A stretch of DNA of 64,000 nt. Origin: Lutraria lutraria (taxonomy: Eukaryota > Mollusca > Bivalvia > Venerida > Mactridae). The DNA lies in contig OZ026839.1 in assembly GCA_964023205.1 (NCBI GenBank), positions 15,902,386 through 15,966,385 on the forward strand. The letters run 5' to 3'. This document shows, in pieces, positions 26,344-39,000 of the stretch. The notes beneath the pieces were generated by a model. The model worked only from the letters and a program-made list of their open reading frames with translations, had not been told where the DNA came from and searched no databases. Position numbers and translations under genes: made by a program. How positions within the stretch are numbered: position 1 is the stretch's first letter; each line of letters starts with the position of its first letter.

Positions 26344-26620
26344 GTCAACAGTCGCTCACCCTTGATGACCCATGTTCGAAGTTGTTCCACATATCATTAA
26401 GACAAACATTCTGACAAGGTCTGGTGAAGATCCATTCAAAACCCTGACATCTAGAGTGTTAACAAGGTTTTTATCTAAGATTTGACCTAGTGACCTAGTT
26501 TTGACCCCAGATGACCCATTATCAATCTCAGCCAAGATTTTGTCAATACAAACATACCCAGTTTTGAGAATATCAAATTAAAAATGTGGCCTCTAGTGTG
26601 TTCACAAGGCAAAAGTTGAA
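26344..26620 (-). repeat. dispersed repeat copy (inverted)
   Basis: Reverse complement of the module at 4380-4735: 'cattaagacaaacattctga' and 'ggtctggtgaagatccattc'. It lies downstream of the TBCK stop and may be part of the TBCK 3' UTR or intergenic. Confidence 0.5.
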
Positions 26621-26739
26621 GCCGCATGACACCGGACAAAGACCGATCACACCGGACAAAGACCGATCACACCAAACAAAGACCGATTACAAAAGCTCAC
26701 CCTGAACACAAGTGCTCATGTGAACTAAAAACATCATAA

Positions 26740-26915
26740 AATAAAGTTTTATCATCTGTACCACCTTATGTGTTAATGGACAACTTTTCTAACATAAATA
26801 AAGTTTTATCATCTGTACCACCTTATGTGTTAATGAACAACTTTTCTAACATAAATAAAGTTTTATCATCTGTACCACCTTATGTGTTAATGGACAACTT
26901 TTCTAACATAAATAA
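26740..26915. repeat. 57-bp tandem repeat, three near-identical copies
   Basis: The unit contains 'aaagttttatcatctgtacc', 'accttatgtgttaatggaca' and 'acttttctaacataaat'. Copies differ by only one or two bases (ggacaac against gaacaac). It lies just downstream of the TBCK stop codon. Confidence 0.85.
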
Positions 26916-27017
26916 AATTACTATTTTCAGGTTAATGAAATTACATGCATAAATTCCCTACAATCTGTCTCAATCTTACACAGTTTTACAATGTAATAAA
27001 ACAGATTGACTTTCACA

Positions 27018-30000
27018 TTATATATCAGGTGGAGGTACAGTTAAAATTCCAGTATGTCGTAACACATCTATCCCTTTATGAAGAGTACAGACTCGACAGA
27101 AGTTAAAACGTACTAGTTCATTCGCAAACTGAAATAGAAAACAAATAAATAAATTAGTGCAGATGCTGAAACTGCTACATCAAACTCTGACATGAAATAT
27201 ATGCAAGACTCCCATTATTAATGTGTACCACAGACATCTTGAAACCCCAAAATCATACCTATTTGAATAATTTCAGCAAAACTCAGACATCCAATTTTCA
27301 GTAAATTGGATGTCTATGATTATCTAATACTTACATTTGAAGCATTTCTTCCACGACTACCAACAACAACTTTCACTTGTGATTTACTTTGTTTCAAGGA
27401 TGAAACAGCTGGGCATGGAACAAGGTCACCTTCAGGTGAAAATGCTGTTTGGAATGGTATATTCACACTACCAGGTATCATACCACGTTTAAATCTGATT
27501 GCTGGTTAAAGAGATGACAAATTGTAAAATGCTAACAACACATTATCAACCAATTCCACTTCTGCAATATGATACCAGAGAGAACGTTCTTACTTTAATA
27601 CTATTTTATTTTGGTTAAGTTTGATATTGTACTTGAAAAAGAAGCACAGTCACATTGACTGCTACAAACTGAGTTGAGAACTATTCAAAGCTGTATACAA
27701 GACTTTAGGTTATCTAAAGCAGATAGTTTGCCTAAAGTTTAAGTGCTCAACAAACATAAAGGATACTCGTCGGGACTTCTGACATCAATAATAAGTAATA
27801 GGGGCTTTCCATTTCCTTTCTTCCTTGTAGGGCTACGTGTGTTGGGGTTACCATTAAATTCACCAAGTTCTAACAAATCCTCAGCAGATATACGAGGACA
27901 TTTTTGGGATCTTAACTCATCTAATGTTAGTGGCTCCATAGACTGTAATGTAATAAATCTGTCAGCAGAATTTTTCTACACAATATGACTCACTTATTCT
28001 TGATTAACATGATTATGAATTATAAGCTGTTTTGTCAATAAGGTTGTATGTACGTTATGATGACCTATGATGTCAGTTGACCTAATTTAATATGTTAGTT
28101 TTAACAAAACAAAGACCTTATTACAGTTACTCCATTTTGCTAACCTGGCACTCCACAAAGCTAACTGCATATTCCACTGAACTTAAGTAACTTCATTCAT
28201 GCTAACAAAATGGTATCTAATGAAATGAACACTTCAGAATGACAACTTTGTGGATCTCAAGTTACTACCCATCTAACATACAGATGATTCAGAGACTCTG
28301 ACATAAGTTAGTGTTCTATTCTGCCTTTTAATTGGTTAGTTAAGCACAATAATGTCAGGTGAAATACTCACAAGTTCATTTGATGGCTCCTCATGATAAT
28401 CTCTAGAGTAATATGACACGTTTGGACGAGACTCGTTCTTCTTCGGGGGTTGTTTGGCATGTTGACGATATGTGGCACTTTTTGGTGAATTACAGAAAAT
28501 TTGGATAGCATCTTTCACACACTGCTGTAGATCTATGACTACAAGAAAGCAGGCAAAAATAGGATCTATTCAAATGTTATTGACACGCCTGTATTCCCTG
28601 TGAATTCATAGTATCCATTACAGTAAAGATTAATAACAACTTCTACATACATTTAAATGTTTATATTATCCTCATTTTGTTTATGGTGAAAGTATATATA
28701 CACCAAACAGCAAACTTAACTATACATGTACGCTATAATATAATTTACAGTGTAAAACCTTATGAATGACATGGTCAGGTCAGGATGAACATAATATGAA
28801 ATCTATCTTACAATAAATCAGTAAAATACTAACCAGGCATGTCAGAAAACAATAAAATACATTCATTAAATCCATATGACAGCAGTCGTCCATGGAACTG
28901 TTTGAGAATAGCCACACCAATATATAACGGAAAGGATGAGTTGCCAAGCAACAGAGTGTCCCATAAATGTACAATCTTGTTCAGAGGAAACACATCTAAA
29001 ATAGAGTTTTTCAAAATGCTAAAACATACTAGATGTATAAGATCATTTTTTTAAGATGCACCAATAAATGATTAAAGTGTTTTAGAAATGTATTGTTTAT
29101 GAATAAACAAAGACAGGATATAGGATCAAATCTTCTATTTTACAGTTGTCAAATATTCCTTTAATGATTTGCAGAAAGAAACTGTAAAACTGTAAGATAT
29201 ACTCACGTGCAAACATAGTCAGAAACCATGGAATAGCATATAACTGAAATATTAAATACAAGTCACTTTTATATAAAATCTTCACAACACTTACAAAACC
29301 AATCCTCCATCTATAACATCTCAAGTCATTCTGGTCTACTTTTTCTTTATATTGTATAAGGAAATGTTGTTGTGTTATAAAATACAAGTTAGAGTACACA
29401 ACTTGTAACCTAGTGATCTGGATTGAGCACATAACTTGTAACCTAGTGATCTGGATTGAGCACACAACTTGTAACCTAGTGATCTGGATTGAGTACACAA
29501 TTTGTAACCTAGTGATCTGGATTGAGCACACAACTTGTAACCTAGTGATCTGGATTGAGCACACAACTTGTAACCTAGTGATCTGGATTGAGCACATAAC
29601 TTGTAACCTAGTGATCTGGATTGAGCACACAACTTGTAACCTGGTGATCTGGATTGAGTACACAGCTTGTAACCTAGTGATCTGGATTGAGTACACAACT
29701 TGTAACCTAGTGATCTGGATTGAGTACACAACTTGTAACCTAATGATCTGGATTGAGCACACAACTTGTAACCTGGTGATCTGGATTGAGCACACAACGT
29801 GTAACCTAGTGATCTGGATTGAGCACACAACTTGTAACCTAGTGATCTGGATTGAGCACATAACTTGTAACCTAGTGATCTGGATTGAGTACACAACTTG
29901 TAACCTGGTGATCTTGATTGAGCACACAACGTGTAACCTAGTGATCTTGATTGAGCACATAACTTGTAACCTAATGATCTGGATTGAGCACATAACTTGT

Positions 30001-33000
30001 AACCTAGTGATCTGGATTGAGTACACAACTTGTAACCTAGTGATCTTGATTGAATCTTGGTTGTGACAGGTTATACCCTTCCATGAAAATTTGGTAAATA
30101 TCTCAAATTTAGAGTTAAAAGGAAGAGCAGGTGAAAAGATTTGAAACAGTTTAGATTAGATATGCACTAAATCTATAGTTTACATACATCTGGTATAAAT
30201 CCAATTCCTTCCATATGATTACTTAATTCTGGTTCATGGAATGCAATAAGATGACTGAATACTGCCAGATACTCTGTAATACAAATATATGTGTACATGT
30301 ATTTATAAATTAAACATATAATTACGTCATTTTTCAATCAAAACTTGGATATTTTCTAACATAATAGTACCAAGTTTTCAACAAGTTTTTGCATGAGTCA
30401 GAAGTGGTTGTAATATTATTATCAGTCCATTCATCACAGAGAATATAGGACTTATCTGGGCCTCAAACTCATGACAACAAAGATGATCAGAGTTACATCC
30501 AAAAGAGAGCAACTAATATAGGCGGTACATAAAACATCAAACTTTATCTTCATACACTCTACACACTATCTGATAATGTACATGCATATGGTATTTCTTA
30601 GTTAATAGAGTCAAGTGCACTATTCAAAAATATTGTTGGCATCTCTAAACACTAATTTTTTAAAGTAAGGGCGGTAGGTAGCCAGTAAATATTTCAATTT
30701 TCTAAATATGGTCCTATATCATATAGTTTGCCAATGATATACATGATGCTTCTTACTGCCTGTTATTGACCAATAAAATGTGTAGAAAACTAAGTCATGG
30801 GATGATGCAAACATATTAGGGATGTCAATTTTTCCAGATTTTAATTGGTTGCCAAGCAACTGTTGACATCCCTAACAAGAGGGCCATGGTGGACCTATAA
30901 TACATCACCAGGAAAAAGACTTTGGCTATTTTCATCTAAATCTTTGATTAGAAGAGTATAACACCGTGAAACCATAGAAATAATTTGAGAATAAAAATTA
31001 GTAGATAATCTAACAACATACATGTACTGCTTTTTCTGGAAAATATGATTTTTCAAATTTCCCTACATATGACTAATTGTAAAATCAAGTGACCCCTGGG
31101 GCAGAGCCAGCTTTGACCCCAGGGCAATGATTTGAACAAACTTGGTAGAGGTCTAATACACAATGCTTCGAACCAAATATCAACAGCATGATTTTTCCCC
31201 ACTGCACGTTTTTAACTATTGATTTAACCTCCCTATAGAAACAACCTCTCAACAACAACATAATTTTGCTTCACCAAGTGTGTTGCTTTGGAGAGGTTGT
31301 ACTGTACATGTTTTCTAGAAAATGGCTTCAATGAAAAGTTTACCTTGGATGACAGGAGAGTTGTCCTTCAAGAAGAATTTGTGAAGATACTTTGGAATAA
31401 ATGCTTTAATACAGGCATATGCTAAAGCTGAAATATATGATACAAACCTAATTAGGTACTAAGTCACAGGTATTCTTTAATAAAAGTCACTAACTTGACA
31501 TATATAATAAGAATCCTAATATATTGAGAGACAAAGTGTGCCTTGTTTACATCTTGTATGTACAGAGTTGGTATAATCAGTTTTCTTTCATATTCTCATA
31601 TGTGTACACCAGTGTGTATTGGTGTCCAACACAACATCATACAAATTAAAGTAATATCTTGTACTTCTTGCTGTAACCTGCTAGTTCTGAAATTCATTTG
31701 ATTTCAATAAGACACAATTTCAATTGAACAATAGTATGGATATTTCTGTGTCAGAGACATTCAGTCCTATAATCACCTTCATTGTTGAAATTAAGGGCTA
31801 AAAAGGGAGCACATAATGAGTCTAATCCCTGCCAGTAAACATATTCTGAATGACTAACAACCCAAGCTTTCAGTACACGCTTGAACTTGGCATGAGCTGT
31901 TGGTGAAGCTAGTAACTCATGATACTGATGGCAGCGGGGAATATCTACAGCTATCTGGAAATATATGTGAACAAATCTTTGTTATTATACAAGGATTTGA
32001 AACAGATATTTATTGTTTTATAAGTAGAGTCTATAACAAACTTATCTTAACAAGTCATCTATTCTGAATTAGATAAATGAATAATCCAATATTAAGTGAC
32101 CATATAATTAATGTCATCCTGAAACAAGAGGGCAATGATGGCCCTATAATAGCTCACCACAAAAAAGACTGACCACATTCATCTTTGATTTGGATAGCAC
32201 AAAACACTGCCAAACCATATAAATCGTTTAAGAATAAGAATTAGGGCGGATAATTCAACAACACATGGCTTTTTTGGTAAAAGATTTTTTTTTAAATTTC
32301 CCTACATAAGCGTAATTGTAAAATTAAATTTTCCCTGGGGCAAATCTAATTTGATCCTGTGGCCTTGATTTAAACAAACTTGGTAGAGGTTCACTAATCA
32401 ATAAGTGTCTAAGCCATGCAGTTTTGGAGAAGAAGATTTTTAAATAGTTTTTTATATAGGCTGATTTAAAATCAAGTGACCCATGGGGTGGGACCGATTT
32501 TGACCCAAGGGCCATAATTTGAGCAAAGTTGGTAGAGCCTTGTGCCTTTGGAGAAGAACATTTTTCTATATTTTCCTATATGAGCCTATGTTAAGTCAAA
32601 TGATCCAAATTGGTGGGGCCAATTTTAAACCAAGAGCCATAATTTGAACCAACTTGGTAGAGGTCTACTAGAAAATGCTTCACACCAAATGGCTTAGCTC
32701 TAGGCATTATGGTGTCTGACAAAAAGCTTTTTAAAGTTTTTCCTATTGATTGCCATGACAGTTGGAGTTTTAAATAAAAATTTTTTTTTTTACCAACTTT
32801 GAAAGGGGACCACCTAAGTAACATTCCAGCAAAGTTTGTTTGCAATTAGCATAGTGACGTAGGAGGAGGTGTTGTTTAAAGTAAATATGGACTCCATTTC
32901 ATGACGCACGATGGACACAAAAAAGATTTTCAGCCCTATTTTCAATATAAATAACAAGCATAGATTTATTTGAGGTGGGGTATCTTAATATCAAGTTGGT

Positions 33001-36000
33001 ATTATTCTAACTTAGATTTACCTGTCTGTCTGTTCCAATAGGTGTCTCTTTATCTATACTATCATAAATTGTCTGAATGTCTCCCTGTCAAACAAGTATC
33101 ATAATTAGCATGTGGTTTGAAAAAGAAAAACAGTCATTGTTGAAAAATAAGTAAAAAAATCTATTAAAAAATCTCTAACTATTGGGCAATGGCTGTCCAC
33201 AAATTCTAAAAATTACTTACCGGTATTTATCATTTATATCTTTATATGATAAATAATGATAAAACATCTATTTTCTAGAGATATTTCTTCTACATTTGTA
33301 TCATGTTATAGCAAGTACAAGTTTGTGATAATAAACAAGTGGAAACTTGAAATCTAAAATAAAGATGTCATGATTTACCTCCACTTCCAGAAGAGTTGCC
33401 CAAACCAGATTTCTAAACAAGGGTGGAATATCAACTCTAGCTTCCTTCCATGTATGTGCCTTCTTGTATGGATACCCTTTAATCAATCTCTCATACAGGA
33501 TTACTCTATGAAACTTTAATAAACAAAATATAGACAATCAGACATTACGTTTACTTATACATAAAACCAACAAAGTCAAATTAAACTGTTTCATACTTAA
33601 AATAGTTTAAACTGACTTTGAGATTGATAAGTATGTACATAAAACAAATTCATGATAATAACAAATTCAATGAATAATTTGACATTCTATAATTAACCCA
33701 TACAGAAATATTATTTCTTTTTAAACGTGATAATGATTTTTGATGGGTAATTAAATTAAGAAATAATTTAAAACTTTTTTACCAATGTATTATCAATTTA
33801 TTTTGGATAGAATTTATCCTACACTACAAGTGTTAATATTATACCTGATACTATGAACAAGTTACCTGTGTTAATATCATACCTGATACTATGAACAAGT
33901 TACCTGTGTTAATATCATACCTGATACTGTGAACAAGTTACCTGGCCTAATATCACACCTAATACTATGAACAAGTTACCTGTGTTAATATCATACCTGA
34001 TACTATGAACAAGTTACCTGCATTAACAGCATACCTGATACTATGAACAATTTACCTGGCCTAGTATTATACCTGATACTATGAACAATTTACTAGAGCT
34101 AATATTATACCTGACACTATGAACAATTTACCTGGCCTAATATCATACCTGATACTCAACATCCTTCTCTTTAATGACTAGAGGTAGACTAGCTGTGTTG
34201 TTGAGGTCACCTGTACTTGGGGATGAGGGTAGACCCTCGGGACTAGTTGGTCTGTAATATATAACACACATAGCTTGTTATTGATACATTATAAAGTACT
34301 ATGTTGAGGAATAATTGGTCTGTAATATATAACACACATAGCTTGTTATTGATACATTATAAAGTACTATGTTGAGGAATAATTGGTCTGTAATATATAA
34401 CACACATAGCTTGTTATTGATGCATTATAAAGTACTATGTTGAGGAATAATTGGTCTGTAATATATAACACACATAGATCGTTATTGATACATTATAAAA
34501 TACTATGTTGAGGAATAATTGGTCTGTAATATATAACACACATAGATCGTTATTGATACATTATAAAGTACTATGTTGAGGAATAATTGGTCTGTAATAT
34601 ATAACACACATAGATCGTTATTGATACATTATAAAATACTATGTTGAGGAATAATTGGTCTGTAATATATAACACACATAGCTTGTTATTGATACATTAT
34701 AAAGTACTATGTTGAGGAATAATTGGTCTGTAATATATAACACACATAGCTCGTTATTGATGCATTATAAAGTACTATGTTGAGGAATAATTGGTCTGTA
34801 ATATATAACACACATAGCTCTTTATTGATACATTATAAAGTACTATGTTGAGGAATAATTGGTCTGTAATATATAACACACATAGCTTGTTATTGATGCA
34901 TTATAAAGTACTATGTTGAGGAATAATTGGTCTGTAATATATAACACACATAGCTTGTTATTGATGCATTATAAAATACTATGTTGAGGAATAATTGGTC
35001 TGTAATATATAACACACATAGCTTGTTATTGATGCATTATAAAGTACTATGTTGAGGAATAATTGGTCTGTAATATATAACACACATAGCTTGTTATTGA
35101 TACATTATAAAATACTATGTTGAGGAATAATTGGTCTGTAATATATAACACACATAGCTTGTTATTGATGCATTATAAAGTACTATGTTGAGGAATAATT
35201 GGTCTGTAATATATAACACACATAGCTTGTTATTGATGCATTATAAAATACTATGTTGAGGAATAATTGGTCTGTAATATATAACACACATAGCTTGTTA
35301 TTGATGCATTATAAAGTACTATGTTGAGGAATAATTGGTCTGTAATATATAACACACATAGCTCTTTATTGATACATTATAAAATACTATGTTGAGGAAT
35401 AATTGGTCTGTAATATATAACACACATAGCTTGTTATTGATGCATTATAAAGTACTATGTTGAGGAATAATTGGTCTGTAATATATAACACACATAGATC
35501 GTTATTGATACATTATAAAATACTATGTTGAGGAATAATTGGTCTGTAATATATAACACACATAGCTTGTTATTGATGCATTATAAAGTACTATGTTGAG
35601 GAATAATTGGTCTGTAATATATAACACACATAGCTCTTTATTGATACATTATAAAGTACTATGTTGAGGAATAATTGGTCTGTAATATATAACACACATA
35701 GCTTGTTATTGATACATTATAAAGTACTATGTTGAGGAATAATTGGTCTGTAATATATAACACACATAGCTTGTTATTGATACATTATAAAATACTATGT
35801 TGAGGAATAATTGGTCTGTAATATATAACACACATAGCTTGTTATTGATACATTATAAAGTACTATGTTGAGGAATAATTGGTCTGTAATATATAACACA
35901 CATAGCTTGTTATTGATACATTATAAAGTACTATGTTGAGGAATAATTGGTCTGTAATATATAACACACATAGCTTGTTATTGATGCATTATAAAGTACT

Positions 36001-39000
36001 ATGTTGAGGAATAATTGGTCTGTAATATATAACACACATAGCTTTTTAGCTCATACATTATAAAGTACTATGTTGAGGAATAATTGGTCTGTAATATATA
36101 ACACACATAGCTTGTTATTGATACATTATAAAATACTATGTTGAGGAATAATTGGTCTGTAATATATAACACACATAGCTTGTTATTGATGCATTATAAA
36201 GTACTATGTTGAGGAATAATTGGTCTGTAATATATAACACACATAGCTCTTTATTGATACATTATAAAATACTATGTTGAGGAATAATTGGTCTGTAATA
36301 TATAACACACATAGCTTGTTATTGATGCATTATAAAGTACTATGTTGAGGAATAATTGGTCTGTAATATATAACACACATAGCTTGTTATTGATACATTA
36401 TAAAATACTATGTTGAGGAATAATTGGTCTGTAATATATAACACTGTTAACACACATAGCTCTTTATTGATACATTATAAAATACTATGTTGAGGAATAA
36501 TTGGTCTTTTATATATGATACACATAGCTCATGCATTATAAAGTACTATGTTCAGAATAATTGGTATGTTATATATAACACACATAGCTCGTTATTGATA
36601 CATTACAAAATATTACTAGAAACTATAATAGTATAAGTATAAGAATGAATATGATTTTATTAATGAAACATCTTACTCTTCTTCTAACAATTTATAGTAG
36701 GATTTCTCATCAATGTCAGAAAGTCTCTGAAAACAGAAATACATGAAGTTATAAAAACATGTACAAGTATCCATCATTCTAAACCATAACACTGAGAGTA
36801 TACATAAAGCTTGCTAGAACTAAAATATTCATAAATATGATTTTAACCTGTCTACTTTTGCATTTCCTCTAATACAAATGATCTTTTTTATCCAGTATAC
36901 TTATTCATTGTACAGCATGCTAATCTATTATATAGCATGTTTATTATACAGAATGTTTATTTATTATACATTATGTTTATTTATTATATATTATGTTTAT
37001 TTATTATACAGTATGTCTATTTATTATATTGTATGTTTATTCATTATACAGTATGTTTATTTATTACATAGTATGTTAATTTATTATGCAGTATGTCTAT
37101 TTATTATACAGTATATTTATTTATTACACAGTATGTCTATTTATTACACAGTATGTTTATGCATTATACACTATGCTTATTTGTTAAATAGTTTGTTTAT
37201 TTATTATATAGTATGTTTATTTGTTATATAGCATGTTTATGTATTATATAGTATGTTTATTTATTATACAGTATGTTTATTTACTATACAGTATGCTTAT
37301 TTATTATATAGTATGTTTATTTATTATATAGCATGTTTATTATTATATAGTATGTTTATGTATTATATAGTATATGATACGATGTTTATTACATAGTATG
37401 TTTATTATACAGTATGGTTATTTATTATACCGTATGTCTATTTATTATACAGTATGTCTATTTAATATACAGTATGTTTATTATACAGTATGGTCATTTA
37501 TTGTACAGTATGTCTATTTATTATATAGTATGGTCATTTATTATACAGTATGTTTATTTATTATATAGTATGGTTATTTATTATACCGTATGTCTATTTA
37601 TTATACAGTATGTCTATTTATTATACAGTATGTTTATTATACAGTATGGTCATTTATTGTACAGTATGTCTATTTATTATATAGTATGGTCATTTATTAT
37701 ACAGTATGTTTATTTATTATATAGTATGGTCATTTATTATACAGTATGTTTATTTCTTATAAAGCATGTTTATTATTATATAGTATGTTTATGTATTATA
37801 TAGTATATGATACGATGTTTATTACATAGTATGTTTATTATATAGTATGGTTATTTATTATACCGTATGTCTATTTATTATACAGTATGTCTATTTATTA
37901 TACAGTATGTTTATTATACAGTATGGTCATTTATTGTACAGTATGTCTATTTATTATATAGTATGGTCATTTATTATACAGTATGTTTATTTATTATATA
38001 GTATGGTTATTTATTATACCGTATGTCTATTTATTATACAGTATGTTTATTTATTATACAGTATATTTATTTATTATATAGTATGGGCATTTATTATACA
38101 GTATGTTTATTATTATATAGTATGTTTATTATTATATAGTATGTTTATTTATTATATAGTATGGTCATTTATTAAACAGTATGTTTATTTATTATATAGT
38201 ATGGTCATTTATTATACAGTATGTTTATTTATTATACAGTATGTTTATTATTATATAGTATGTTTATTATTATTATATAGTATGTTTATTTATTATATAG
38301 TATGCTTATTTATTATATAGTATGTTTATTATTATATAGTATGTTTATTATATAGTATGTTTATGTATTATATAGTATATGATACAATGTTTATTACATA
38401 GTATGTTTATTATACAGTATGTTTATTACACAGAATTTTTTTATTATACAGTATGTTTATTACACAGTATTTTTTTATTATACAGTATGTTTATTTACTA
38501 TATAGAATTCTTAATTATTATACAGTACTTTATTCGTTTGACATAGATTAGAATGAAAGTATGAAATATAGACAAATCTATGTAAGCGGCCACCTCCAAA
38601 TAAAGGCCACCCTGTGAGTAAAGGCCATTCTTTTAAAAACGAAGATGATAATTAAGAAAACATTACCTCCTAATAAAGGCTACCCGTCCATAAAGGTCAT
38701 ATGATGACCTTCCCAAGGATGACCTTTGTTCACAGGTTGACTGTATAATGAGATATTTCCAACCTCCCCCCTACATGGTACTGTAAGATCTTAGTAATCT
38801 TACCTGTCTAAGTTGATCCTGAGACAATAATACTACAGTATCATCTAACAATTCCATAAGGTCACGACCTTGACCTAAAACTTCACCATTGTCCAAGGTT
38901 AAACTAAATGCAGCAAATAATTGAGAAAATAGAGAAATCTAGTTTAAAATCATGTAACTACATACAATCTCAATAATTCAATGAATATTAGTTTGCCAAG

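Larger units (their letters stand above)
23022..27017. other. region between FAM210B-like start and TBCK stop
   Basis: Should hold the FAM210B-like promoter/5' UTR and the TBCK 3' UTR, both on the minus strand. Recognised content: the foldback element 23338-23493, a long dispersed repeat (23982-25150), a 15-bp array (25925-26065), an inverted dispersed repeat (about 26344-26620) and three copies of a 57-bp unit (26740-26915). No conserved coding exon was seen. Confidence 0.6.

Noticed and set aside
29097..30066. Frames of 217-309 codons on both strands
   Set aside because: Translation of a 33-bp minisatellite in TBCK intron 18; open on both strands because the unit is a multiple of three.
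36878..38320. Tyr/Ile-rich frames of 64-157 codons that look like membrane proteins
   Set aside because: Translation of the AT-rich 20-bp array in TBCK intron 11; no codon bias or unique residues.
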